NCBI RefSeq assembly: GCF_022230925.1 | Contig: NZ_JAKKFH010000008.1 | Coordinates: forward strand, 372,001-436,000 | Direction: 5' to 3' | Source of the DNA: Micromonospora alfalfae | GTDB lineage: Bacteria; Actinomycetota; Actinomycetes; Mycobacteriales; Micromonosporaceae | Length of the DNA stretch: 64,000 nucleotides | Shown here: in pieces, positions 49,354 to 57,515 of the stretch | Layout: every line of letters begins with the position of its first letter | How positions within the stretch are numbered: the stretch's first letter is position 1 | Position numbers and translations under genes: made by a program | Notes under the pieces: generated by a model | Database searches by the model: none | Told to the model about the DNA's origin: nothing | What the model saw: the letters and a program-made list of their open reading frames with translations, nothing else

Positions 49354-51077
49354 GACCCACCGCCGGCCGGCTGGAAGACGGCACGGTAGTCCGGGTCGGC
49401 CCACAGGTGCCGGTGCGGCGCCAGGCCGCGCACCCGGCCGCCGTCCAGCCAGGCGACGAGATCGGCCGCCGCGGCCGCCGCGCTCCGGTGGGTGACCACC
49501 AGTCGGGTACGCCCCCCGGCGTGCCCGAGAACAGCCTCGGTGATCCGATGTTCGGTGGCGGTGTCGAGGCTGGACGTCGCGTCGTCCAGGATGAGCAGCC
49601 GTTCGGCGGCGAACGCGCGGGCCAGGCCGAGGCGTTGGGTCTCGCCCCCGGAGAGCGGTGTGTCCACCAGCGGGGTGCGGTAACCGCCGGGCAGCCGGTC
49701 GATCACGTCGGCGACCGCCGCCATCCGGGCCGCCCGCAGAACGGCCGGTGTGGCCGGGCTCCGATCGGCCGGCGGCGCCGCCGAGTCGTCAGGCAGTGCC
49801 AGGCCGATCGCGTCGTGGACGGTAGCGCCGATCAGCACCGGCCGGTCGAAGGCGTAGCCGACGGCCCGGCGCAGCGCCACCGCGTCGAGGTCCCGCAGCG
49901 GCACCCCGTCCAGTCGCACGTCACCGCTGTCGGGGTCGTACAACCGTCCCGCCACGGCCGCCACCGTCGACTTGCCGGCACCGGACGCTCCGACCACGGC
50001 CACTGTGGCGCCGGCCGGCACGTCCAGGTCGACGCCGTCCAGGATGGGCCGGCCGTCGTCGGCGTACACGCACACCCCGCGCAGTCGCAGGGCGCCGCCG
50101 CCGGGTGGAAGGGGCCGATCACCTGCCGGCGTGGCGGGCTGCGTCAGCACCTCGGCGACCCGGTGTGCTCCCGCGCGGCTGCGGACCAGGTGGTTCAGGG
50201 TGGCGAGCACTGCACCGAGCCCGGCGCCCATTGCCGCGTACCGGACTGCCGCAACCAGTTCACCCGGTGTGAGCCAGCCTGCGGTCAAGGCGTACCCGCC
50301 GACCGCGATGACGCTCAGGTTCAGCAGTGGCGCCACGGCCGAGGTGCGCGCACTCGCCCGGGCCAGCAGTGCCCAGGTACGCCGGCCGTGCCGGTCCAGC
50401 TCCGGTAGGGCCGCCAGCACCCGGTCCTCCTCGCGACGGGTGGTGCCGGCGGCGGCGATGGTCCGGGCACCGGTCAACGACTCCAACAGTCGGCCGGCGA
50501 TGCTGCCGAGCACCCGTTGGTAGCCGGCGGTCGCGGCCGAGGCGTCGGCCACGAAGGCGCGCATGAGGACGGCGAGCAGGCCGAGACCGGCGAGCACTGT
50601 GACCCCGAGGACCGGTTCCATGATGGTGAGCGCGACGACGCTGCCGAGCGGCGGAAGCACCGCCACGATGGTCAGGACCATGGCGTTGCCGGCCTGTCCC
50701 GCGTCGGCAGCCTGGCCGACCAACCGGCCGACGAGATCACCCACCGGGTGCCGGCGGGTGGCGCGGACGTCCATGGCGAACAGGTGACGCAGTAGGCGCC
50801 GGCGCAGTCCGGCGGTGGCACGCGCCGCACCGAACCCGCTGGCCAGGTCCGTCAGGGTGTCGACGCAGATGAGGACGACGACAAGGGCGCAGGCGGACAC
50901 CGCCCACCAGCCGGAGCCGCCGGCGAGGGCGGCGTCGACGGCACGGCCGAGGGCCGCGGGTAGCAACAGTTCGGCGGCCGCGCCGAGCAACGCGACCGCT
51001 GCGAGTCCGGCGGTCCAGCCGCCGCCCGCCAGGACCGTCTGCCGCAGCAGCCTGTCCCCCACGGCGAACGTCGGCAT
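49350..51077 (-). CDS. ramA: ABC half-transporter, RamA-like, lanthipeptide export
   Basis: 575 residues from ATG 51077 with GGGAGG upstream. Six membrane helices (about 10-285) are followed by an ATPase with Walker A GASGAGKST, signature LSGGETQRLGLARAFA, Walker B LLILDDATS and H-loop VTHRS. It is the likely partner of the next gene product and exports the modified peptide encoded 72 bp upstream. No peptidase C39 domain is present, as is usual in class III systems, so leader removal is done by another protease. Confidence 0.88.
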   Translation of the reverse strand: MPTFAVGDRLLRQTVLAGGGWTAGLAAVALLGAAAELLLPAALGRAVDAALAGGSGWWAVSACALVVVLICVDTLTDLASGFGAARATAGLRRRLLRHLFAMDVRATRRHPVGDLVGRLVGQAADAGQAGNAMVLTIVAVLPPLGSVVALTIMEPVLGVTVLAGLGLLAVLMRAFVADASAATAGYQRVLGSIAGRLLESLTGARTIAAAGTTRREEDRVLAALPELDRHGRRTWALLARASARTSAVAPLLNLSVIAVGGYALTAGWLTPGELVAAVRYAAMGAGLGAVLATLNHLVRSRAGAHRVAEVLTQPATPAGDRPLPPGGGALRLRGVCVYADDGRPILDGVDLDVPAGATVAVVGASGAGKSTVAAVAGRLYDPDSGDVRLDGVPLRDLDAVALRRAVGYAFDRPVLIGATVHDAIGLALPDDSAAPPADRSPATPAVLRAARMAAVADVIDRLPGGYRTPLVDTPLSGGETQRLGLARAFAAERLLILDDATSSLDTATEHRITEAVLGHAGGRTRLVVTHRSAAAAAADLVAWLDGGRVRGLAPHRHLWADPDYRAVFQPAGGGS

Positions 51078-51149
51078 CGGTCCTCCCGTTGGTACGCGGT
51101 TGCCCTGGGTGGGCACGTCTACCCACCCAGGGCCCCACGTGTGCGTGGA

Positions 51150-51269
51150 TCAGTTGCAGGTCGTGACGGAGAGCGAGCTGTCGCCGCAGAGCAGCAGGCT
51201 CGCCCGGCTACCGCCACCGGTGCGGTCGGCCGGAGCCATCTCCAGGCCCTGGAGGTCCAGAAGTGCCAT
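51150..51269 (-). CDS. ramS: SapB-type class III lanthipeptide precursor (RamS/AmfS-like)
   Basis: A 39-residue peptide from ATG 51269, 5 bp after the synthetase stop and preceded by GGGAGGTG. The leader (about 1-20) contains the class III recognition motif LLDLQ (residues 3-7). The core SRASLLLCGDSSLSVTTCN (21-39) has two Cys and several Ser/Thr, arranged as two S-x-x-S-x-x-x-x-x-C-like ring modules each ending in Cys. It is nearly identical to my recollection of SapB of Streptomyces coelicolor, with Val for Ile near the end. Dehydration and cyclisation would give lanthionine rings and dehydroalanines. SapB is a surfactant that helps aerial hyphae leave the surface. Confidence 0.95.
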   Translation of the reverse strand: MALLDLQGLEMAPADRTGGGSRASLLLCGDSSLSVTTCN

Positions 51270-51274
51270 GTCGT

Positions 51275-53872
51275 TCACCTCCCTTCCATCCGTTCGCCGA
51301 ACTGGTCGCCCCCGCTGTCGCGAGGGAGTCTGTTCGCGCCCGGCAGGGGCGCGAGGAAGGGCAGCGCCGGCGGCTGGTCGTGCTGCGCGCTGGCCAGCGC
51401 GTACAGCACGCCGGCGGTGCCGGTGCCGAAGTCCATGGAGAGCTGCAGCAACTGCTCACCGGGGAATGCGGTCCCCTCCCGGTACGGCAGCGCGTGCCAG
51501 GCCAGCCGGTCCACCTGCGCGCGGAGTTCGCTGCGGTCGGCGTCGTCGGTCGAGGCGGCGAGGTAGGCGATGATGCCGGCCCGGCCGGTGAAGAGCCCGG
51601 ACTGTGCGTAGAACGGTGAGCGCGCCGCGCGGCGGACCCCCGCGCTCGCCTCGGCGAACCGTTCGTCGGCCCGGTGGCGCAGGTACTGGTCGAGGACCAG
51701 CCCGATACCGACACTGCCGTGGGCCAGATAGGGCATGGTGCGCCAGCCCTCATTGACCTCCAGGGCACCGTCCGGACGCAGCACACACCGGCGCAGATCC
51801 TGACGCAGCGCCGTGGCGGCGTGCCCCAACAGTTCGGCGTCGCCGCTGAGCTCGTAGAGCCGCAACAGCATCAGCGCCGGTCCGGTCCGGCCGCGCAACA
51901 GCCCGGCGTACGGGTTACGTCCGCCGCTGACGTCCGGGCCCGGGTCGTGAGCGAGCTGCCCGATCACCCGTTCGGCGGCCCGCCACGCGGCCTCGCGCAG
52001 CGACACCTCCCCGGTGCGTGCGGCCAGCTCGGCCAGGTTGAGCGCGATCCCGGACAGTCCGCTGGCCAGGCTGTGGTCGAGCCCGTCCAGGGGTTCCCGC
52101 AGGCAGATGTCGAGAACGTCCAGCGCGTCCTGCCGGCGTCCGAGGTGCTCGAGTGCGTACGCGACACCGTGCAGCCCGTCGTAGAAGCCGCAGCGGGTGC
52201 CGGACGGGGGCGCTGTCGTCCGCCGCACCAGCCAGTCCTCGTGGTCGGGCCACCGTCCGGCGCCGCTCTTGTCGAGCGCGTACAGCACTCCCGCCGCCCC
52301 GTGGGCGAGGTTGAGGCCGCCGCTGCGGAACTGCTCGATGTCACCGGGAAAGAGCCGGTCGTCGCGCTCGGGGGTGGCGCTGGCCACGATCGCCGTCGTC
52401 AGTCGGTCCCGCGTGGTGCGCCAGTCATCCGCGTCGAGAGCCCTTTGCGGGTCCGCGGCGACGCGCGGCTCACCGGTGATCTCCTCGACCGCCGGATCGA
52501 GGAAGGACCTCGGCACCGGGAAGTTCGCGGCGATGATGTCGGCCAGGTGAGTGACCTTCGCCGGGGCGAGCCGGACCAGCTGGGTCAGTGGCAGGAACAG
52601 CGCCAGCCGCAGGCACGCCAGGGCGTACCGGTCGACCGCCGGCCCGCTGCGGTCCCTCGGTGCCGCGAAGCCCTGGTTGCGCAGCCCGGGTCGGCGGTGC
52701 CCGGCGATCGGGGCGGCCACCTCGAAGTCCACCAGGGCGACCCGGTCGTCCGGCCGGATCATGATGTTGAACAGGTGCAGGTCCCCGTAGACCAGGCCGC
52801 GGTCGTGGATCGCCGTCACGACGGATTCGACCTGCTCGTAGGTCTGGCGGGCCCACTGGGCGTACGCCGCCCGGTCGTCGTCTGTCGCGTCGGCGTCGAT
52901 CAGCGGGTACCTGTCGACCAGCACCTTGTTCAGCGGTCGGCCCTCGATGAACTCGAGCGCGAGGAACCGGTGCTCGCCGAGGGCGAACTCGTCGTGCACC
53001 CGGGGTACCTGCGGAAGGTCGGCGAGTTGCCGTAGGGCCTGCGCCTCGCGGGCCAGCCGGGCGACGGCGTCGGTGCCGTCGGCGTCCAGGCCGGCGTGCG
53101 GTCGGGCCTCCTTCAGCACCACCTCGGTGTCGGTACGCAGGTCCCTGCCCACGTACAGGCCGCCGCCGTTCGAGAAGTGGATCACCCGCTCGATCCGGTA
53201 CGGCACCTCGTTGGTGCTGGTGTCGTTGCGGGCGGCCAGGTGCGGGCCGAGGAAGTCGGGCAGGGTGACCCAGGACGGCACGTGGAAGACGGGCTCCCGG
53301 CGGTCCGGCACCAGCGTGCCGGAGTCGTCCTCGATCGCCGGAACCACCTGGCCGTCGGCTGAGTGGCAGTAGCGGGCGGCGAAGCCGCCGTAGCGCACGT
53401 AGACCGGGCCGGTGCCGTAGCGGAGATCACTGAGGATGTACGGCCCGGTCTCGCCGGTGAGCAGTTCGTCGAGTTCCTTGCAGGCCAGCTCCAGCTCCGC
53501 GTCGTCGCGCGGATAGACAGTGATGAACTTGCCGCTGGCGGCCCGGGCGGCGTACTTGGAATTGCGCAGCAGCAGCGTGCGTGGCCCGCGCAGGAACTTG
53601 AAGGACAGCCCGCGGGGGACGCAGTAGTTCCAGACCGCGTCCAGCACCCGCTCGGCGTTCGCCAGACCGGCCGAAACGTGGATCTTCCAGCCCTGCTGCG
53701 GCAGCGAACCGCCGTCGGGGCCGTAGATCAGCCAGTCGTCGAGGGGCTCGCGGCGCCAGCCGGTCGGCGTCGGCCGTTCGGCGGCCGGGAAGACGGGCTG
53801 GGCGACGGCGCTGCCGAGCGAGTCGTAGAACAGCCGATCCGCGGCGCAGTAGCTGTCGTAGCGTTCGTCCAC
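51275..53872 (-). CDS. ramC: Class III lanthionine synthetase LanKC (RamC/AmfT-like)
   Basis: 865 residues from GTG 53872. The N-terminal region (1-210) is the lyase domain that eliminates phosphate. The middle (about 215-480) is a Ser/Thr-type kinase with Lys254 (VVLKEA), catalytic YGDLHLFN (Asp364, Asn369) and DFE (382-384), which phosphorylates Ser/Thr of the precursor. The C-terminal part (about 500-840) is a LanC-like cyclase, with GAAGVLYAL, GFYDGLHGVAYALEHLG and GSVGIGLVLDQY repeats but without the zinc-ligand Cys-His set of classical LanC, as in RamC. It acts on the peptide encoded immediately downstream. Confidence 0.95.
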   Translation of the reverse strand: MDERYDSYCAADRLFYDSLGSAVAQPVFPAAERPTPTGWRREPLDDWLIYGPDGGSLPQQGWKIHVSAGLANAERVLDAVWNYCVPRGLSFKFLRGPRTLLLRNSKYAARAASGKFITVYPRDDAELELACKELDELLTGETGPYILSDLRYGTGPVYVRYGGFAARYCHSADGQVVPAIEDDSGTLVPDRREPVFHVPSWVTLPDFLGPHLAARNDTSTNEVPYRIERVIHFSNGGGLYVGRDLRTDTEVVLKEARPHAGLDADGTDAVARLAREAQALRQLADLPQVPRVHDEFALGEHRFLALEFIEGRPLNKVLVDRYPLIDADATDDDRAAYAQWARQTYEQVESVVTAIHDRGLVYGDLHLFNIMIRPDDRVALVDFEVAAPIAGHRRPGLRNQGFAAPRDRSGPAVDRYALACLRLALFLPLTQLVRLAPAKVTHLADIIAANFPVPRSFLDPAVEEITGEPRVAADPQRALDADDWRTTRDRLTTAIVASATPERDDRLFPGDIEQFRSGGLNLAHGAAGVLYALDKSGAGRWPDHEDWLVRRTTAPPSGTRCGFYDGLHGVAYALEHLGRRQDALDVLDICLREPLDGLDHSLASGLSGIALNLAELAARTGEVSLREAAWRAAERVIGQLAHDPGPDVSGGRNPYAGLLRGRTGPALMLLRLYELSGDAELLGHAATALRQDLRRCVLRPDGALEVNEGWRTMPYLAHGSVGIGLVLDQYLRHRADERFAEASAGVRRAARSPFYAQSGLFTGRAGIIAYLAASTDDADRSELRAQVDRLAWHALPYREGTAFPGEQLLQLSMDFGTGTAGVLYALASAQHDQPPALPFLAPLPGANRLPRDSGGDQFGERMEGR

Positions 53873-54001
53873 CGTCTCGCCGCCCCTCGAACTCGGCCGG
53901 CTGTTGTTCCGGCGTTGAATCGAGTCTCATCGACGGGACGTGGTGGGCTCCAGTGCGCTTAGTCATCACCTTCGATGCGAGGCGCACAGGTACTCATGAC
54001 A

Positions 54002-54199
54002 TTAGTCAGGGCCGCGCACCGTAAACGGCGGCGCCCATCGGCTTGTCGACTCGTCGGGCGGGCGGACGTCGCCGACGGAGCGGGCGATGGGCGCGTGCTG
54101 AGCCCACTCGTATGCCACGTCGCTCAACTGGGCAACTCGCAGGATCGCGATTTCGCGGAGCAGTGGGCCGAGGGCCAGGTCCTTGAGCGATGGCGGTGG
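54002..54199 (-). pseudogene. Carboxymuconolactone-decarboxylase-like gene fragment
   Basis: The frame directly after the PadR stop, without start codon, reads LALGPLLREIAILRVAQLS and VAYEWAQHAPIARSVGDV, ending in TAA at 54004-54002. The pieces match the CMD/AhpD-like core (LREIAILRVA..YEWAQH..IAR), but N- and C-terminal parts are missing. This is a decayed remnant. The remaining 53873-54001 interval is the upstream region of the lanthipeptide operon and contains no other gene. Confidence 0.6.
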
Positions 54200-54727
54200 T
54201 CATCGGGCGAGCGATGTCAGCATTTCCCGCAGCCAGGCAATCTCCGTGCGGCTGGTGGCGGTGGCGATGCGGAACAATCCTCGGCGAAAGGGGTCGTCGG
54301 GGAAGTCGTTGGCGCGTAGTGGCCGGTCGCCGTCCCAGAAGAAGCTTGCCGGCTGGGTGAGGAAAGTCAGCCGCCGGCGCAGCACGGCCCCCTGGGCCGC
54401 CGGGTCGTCGAGGTGGCGCAGGAAGGCCAGCAGCGTGAACCAGCGGTTCTCGTCGGTGATGAACAGCTCGTCGGGTGCGCGGAGCTGACGCAGCAACTCC
54501 GCCTGCCCGGCCGGGCTCAGGGTCAGCACGTGCCGTGGTGCCGCCATCTGTCCAGCCTGCACGTCACGGCGCAGCAGGCCCGCACGTTCCATGCGCTTGA
54601 TCGTCGGATACAGCGTCCCGTCCGCGATCGGCCGGACGTGGCCGGTGAGTGCGGCCACGCGCCTGCGCAGCTCGTAGCCGTGCAGCGGGGCGTCGGCCAG
54701 GAAGCCCATTATCGCGAACTCCAACAC
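54200..54727 (-). CDS. PadR-family transcriptional regulator
   Basis: 175 residues from GTG 54727. The N-terminal winged helix (LEFAIMGFLADAPLHGYELRRRVAALTG, RPIADGTLYPTIKRMERAGLLRRDV) is typical of PadR, with a C-terminal helical region (about 95-175) for dimerisation and ligand contact. The gene is divergent from the alpha/beta hydrolase at 54790, and the 62-bp gap contains a perfect palindrome, so it very probably represses that gene and itself. Confidence 0.92.
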   Translation of the reverse strand: MLEFAIMGFLADAPLHGYELRRRVAALTGHVRPIADGTLYPTIKRMERAGLLRRDVQAGQMAAPRHVLTLSPAGQAELLRQLRAPDELFITDENRWFTLLAFLRHLDDPAAQGAVLRRRLTFLTQPASFFWDGDRPLRANDFPDDPFRRGLFRIATATSRTEIAWLREMLTSLAR

Positions 54728-54752
54728 CGTGTTAGCTTACCTCGGCCAAGAG

Positions 54753-54772
54753 ATACCTCGAACACGAGGTAT
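54753..54772. promoter_or_regulatory. Perfect 8-4-8 palindrome, PadR operator
   Basis: ATACCTCG-AACA-CGAGGTAT is fully symmetric and lies centrally between the divergent PadR and hydrolase genes. A PadR dimer is expected to bind here. Two further GGTAT/TACCTCG pieces occur in the same gap (54738, 54781). Confidence 0.75.
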
Positions 54773-54789
54773 GGGTCAGGAGGTATGTG

Positions 54790-55545
54790 ATGCGCGGCGC
54801 CCAGGTTCGACCAGATGGCACGACGATCCGCTGGGTGGAGCTCCCCGGCACCGAACCCACTCGGGTCTACCTGCACGGGCTCGGCGCCTCCTCGCTGGCG
54901 TACTACGCGGCGGTGGCCACCAACCCCGCCCTCGCCGGACGACGCAGCCTGCTGATGGATCTGCTCGGGCACGGCATCAGCGACCGGCCGGTCGACGCCT
55001 CGTACACCCTTGAGGAGCACGCCGACCTCCTCGCTACCGCGTTGACAGCAGCCAAGGTCAGCGCCGCGCAGGTGATCGCACACAGCATGGGCGGCGCCGT
55101 CGCCATCGTCCTGGCGTCGCGCCATCCGCACCTTGTCTCCGCACTGGTCCTCGTCGACGCCACCCTCGACCCGCAGCCGCCGGGCGAGGGCATCGGCGCC
55201 CGCTACACGGAGGAGCAGTTCGTCCACGGCGGCGGCCGGTCCGAGACCCTCACCCGGGTCGGCCCGGCCTGGGCGGCGACGATGCGGCTCACCGGCCCGG
55301 AGGCGCTTTACCGCACTGCGGTCCACCTCGGCCGCGCCACCACCCCCACCATGCGTGAGCTGCTGGTCGACCTGCCCGTACCGCGCACATACCTCCATCC
55401 GGCCGACAACGAGCCGAGGGGCGCGCGCGCCCTGACCGATGCCGGCGTCCGGGTGGTCGCCGTACCAGAGGCTGGCCACAACATCATGCTGGACAACCCC
55501 GATGGCTTCGTCGCGGCCACAGAGGCGGCATTGCGGGGGCGGTGA
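54790..55545 (+). CDS. Alpha/beta hydrolase
   Basis: 251 residues from ATG 54790 (AGGAGG upstream; an in-frame GTG at 54787). Oxyanion segment LHGLGASSLAYY, acid-bearing DLLGHGISDRP, nucleophile elbow IAHSMGGAVAIVLA (Ser near 98) and late VVAVPEAGHNIMLDNP with the catalytic His complete the triad. It is cytosolic. Substrate unknown; control by the divergent PadR regulator suggests induction by a phenolic or other small toxic compound. Confidence 0.92.
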   Translation: MRGAQVRPDGTTIRWVELPGTEPTRVYLHGLGASSLAYYAAVATNPALAGRRSLLMDLLGHGISDRPVDASYTLEEHADLLATALTAAKVSAAQVIAHSMGGAVAIVLASRHPHLVSALVLVDATLDPQPPGEGIGARYTEEQFVHGGGRSETLTRVGPAWAATMRLTGPEALYRTAVHLGRATTPTMRELLVDLPVPRTYLHPADNEPRGARALTDAGVRVVAVPEAGHNIMLDNPDGFVAATEAALRGR

Positions 55546-55905
55546 TCCTCAACCACTGGAGCGGGTGACCGGGCCGAATTCACGCTGATGCCCGTCGATG
55601 TTGCCAAAGCCGATCCAGACGTGCTGGAATGGCTCATATCGCCGCAGCGCGGGGGCAACCGCGCTGGGAACGGCCAGCACGGGAGCATCGCAGCGCCGGC
55701 AGCGCGCCGCCCTGGCGGACGCGCGCCTGGCGAATCGCCGGGCCATCTCTACGACGGCGGGCACCTTGCCGGGCAATCATTCTCGCCCGCCGTAGGTAAC
55801 CCCCGGCACGTGTCCCCGACGGCTGACGCGCTCGACGCCTGACCCGCCGGGGGCGTCCGATTCGGCCTGCCAGCACCAGAACCGGCGACGAGGTGAGAAG
55901 CAACA
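55546..55905. other. 360-bp region with one doubtful small gene
   Basis: Between the hydrolase and the membrane-anchored protein only the minus-strand frame at 55549-55776 looks protein-like (separate entry). The rest shows no gene, repeat or strong promoter that I can support; GACGAGGTGAGAAGC before 55906 may contain the downstream RBS. Confidence 0.4.
55549..55776 (-). CDS. Possible small zinc-ribbon-like protein
   Basis: 75 residues on the minus strand, ending 4 bp past the convergent hydrolase gene. It has a CRRCDAPVLAVPS pair reminiscent of half a zinc ribbon and a natural-looking C terminus (YEPFQHVWIGFGNIDGH). Only one CxxC is present, so it may be a truncated gene. Start and function are uncertain. 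Confidence 0.35.
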   Translation of the reverse strand: MPGKVPAVVEMARRFARRASARAARCRRCDAPVLAVPSAVAPALRRYEPFQHVWIGFGNIDGHQREFGPVTRSSG

Positions 55906-56484
55906 ATGATTTCCCGAGAGACTTTCGCGGGTTGGTACCGGAACCGCTTCGTGTGGGTAGCGGTGATTTTGCTGGTGGTGTCGGCCGGCACCGTCGTACT
56001 GGTCAACCGGGCCGGCCCGGAGGCGAAGCCGGCGGATCTGCAGTCGCAGATCATCGCCCGGATGCGTACCACGCTCGAACAGGCGGACCCGGGGCAGCAC
56101 AACCACGCCGGACACGGTGCCCAGCAGGCGGCCAGCACGGCGAAGCCGGCGGTGATCTGCGGGGTCCGCGTCTACGGCTACGAGCCGACCGAGGCCACGG
56201 CGCTCGCCGACGTGCAGACGGTCTACGGCTTCCACCTCTGCGGGGTGGCCGAACAGAAGCGCCCCTGGGACGTGGCGGTCAAACTGGCCGGTCCCGTGAT
56301 CATGGACATGTCCACCGAGCCTCCGGGCATCCAGGTGGTCGAGGCGACCGCCGAGGTCATGTTCACCGACCGGGTGCGGCAGATGCTCCCGCCCAAGTAC
56401 GCGGATCTGGCGCTCAAGGAGGCGCTGTCCGAGTCGGAGATGGCCGACCAGCGCCGCCGATACGACGCCGCAGCCGGCCTGTGA
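55906..56484 (+). CDS. Membrane-anchored hypothetical protein
   Basis: 192 residues from ATG 55906. One N-terminal helix (about 14-34) follows SRETFAGWYRNRF, so the bulk is probably exported. The His-rich stretch HNHAGHG (near 66-72) suggests metal binding, and a conserved-looking ICGVRVYGYEPTEATALADVQTVYGFHLCGVAE contains two Cys that could form a disulfide. No family was recognised. Confidence 0.7.
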   Translation: MISRETFAGWYRNRFVWVAVILLVVSAGTVVLVNRAGPEAKPADLQSQIIARMRTTLEQADPGQHNHAGHGAQQAASTAKPAVICGVRVYGYEPTEATALADVQTVYGFHLCGVAEQKRPWDVAVKLAGPVIMDMSTEPPGIQVVEATAEVMFTDRVRQMLPPKYADLALKEALSESEMADQRRRYDAAAGL

Positions 56485-56628
56485 CCATGCCGGGCAGCCG
56501 GTGGCGTGGTCATCGCCCCACCCTGATCCGAACCGGGGCGGCTGCGGACAGCCCGGTCAGCTCGATCCACATCCGACCATAGATAGATAACGATTGATAT
56601 TTACACCGATAGATGCAACAGTTGGTTT

Positions 56629-56642
56629 GGGAGCGTTCCCAT
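56629..56642 (+). promoter_or_regulatory. CebR-like operator upstream of the LPMO gene
   Basis: TGGGAGCGTTCCCA differs by one base from the symmetric actinobacterial cellulose-regulator site TGGGAGCGCTCCCA recognised by CebR-type LacI repressors. It lies 36 bp before the start codon, so repression when cellobiose is absent is expected. Confidence 0.75.
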
Positions 56643-56677
56643 TCTGATCTGTAGTCCCGATGAGCGGAGGATGAACA

Positions 56678-57358
56678 GTGCGTTCACTCAAGTCCGATCG
56701 ATCCGGCGGACGATCCCGGTCACCAGTCCGTCGGTCGCTGCGAGCATTCGTCATGGTGTTCGCCATCGTGGCCGGCATGCTGCCCTTCACCGGGGCAGCC
56801 CAGGCCCACGGCACCATCATCAACCCGATGAGTCGCGCCTATCAGTGCTGGAAGACCTGGGGCAACCAGCACATGAATCCCGCCATGCAGACGCAGGACC
56901 CCATGTGTTGGCAGGCGTTCCAGGCCAACCCCGACACCATGTGGAACTGGATGAGCCAGCTGCGCGACGGCCTCGGCGGTCAGTACCAGGCTCGTACCCC
57001 GGACGGGCAGCTGTGCAGCAACGCCCTGTCCAGGAACGACAGCGTGAACCAGCCCGGGGCGTGGAAGACGACCACCGTCAGCCGCAACCTCACGGTCCAG
57101 CTGTACGACCAGGCCAGCCACGGCGCTGACTACTTCCAGGTCTACGTCACCAAGCAGGGGTTCAACCCATCCACCCAGAAACTCGGGTGGGGCAACCTCG
57201 ACCTGATCACGACGACGGGGCGCTACGCGCCGGCGCAGAACATCTCGTTCAACGTCTCGCTTCCGTCGCGCAGCGGGAACCACATCCTGTTCGTGCTCTG
57301 GAGGGCGTCGCACCTGGACCAGACCTACATGTGGTGCAGCGACATCAACGTCACCTGA
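56678..57358 (+). CDS. AA10 lytic polysaccharide monooxygenase
   Basis: 226 residues from GTG 56678 (GGAGG upstream). The signal peptide ends AAQA, exposing His44 as the N-terminal residue of the mature enzyme (HGTIINPMSRAYQCW). With His148 (QASHGADYF) it forms the copper histidine brace. WGNQHMNPAMQTQDPMCWQAFQ and WRASHLDQTYMWCSDINVT match the cellulose- or chitin-oxidising AA10 fold. No binding module follows. The CebR-like operator points to cellulose. It cleaves crystalline polysaccharide oxidatively, aiding the hydrolases. Confidence 0.95.
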   Translation: MRSLKSDRSGGRSRSPVRRSLRAFVMVFAIVAGMLPFTGAAQAHGTIINPMSRAYQCWKTWGNQHMNPAMQTQDPMCWQAFQANPDTMWNWMSQLRDGLGGQYQARTPDGQLCSNALSRNDSVNQPGAWKTTTVSRNLTVQLYDQASHGADYFQVYVTKQGFNPSTQKLGWGNLDLITTTGRYAPAQNISFNVSLPSRSGNHILFVLWRASHLDQTYMWCSDINVT

Positions 57359-57384
57359 TCGGCACGACCGACAGCTAGAGAATC

Positions 57385-57420
57385 GATCCGGCTCAGGGCG
57401 TTGGCGCCCTGAGCCGGATC
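57385..57420 (+). terminator. Strong terminator after the LPMO gene
   Basis: A perfect 16-bp stem (57385-57400 with 57405-57420) and TTGG loop lie 26 nt past the stop codon. Confidence 0.85.
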
Positions 57421-57515
57421 GCTGTGCCGGTCCTGGCCTCATCCGCACCCCCGCGCACTCGTCCACCCTCCGGTTTCCGCCGCGATGTCGACCGGTGTGA
57501 CCGGCCACCGCCGCG

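Noticed and set aside
53959..54008. Direct repeat TTAGTCA as a regulatory site of the lanthipeptide operon
   Set aside because: One copy lies at the end of the CMD remnant and the two are only 7 bp long, so chance is likely.
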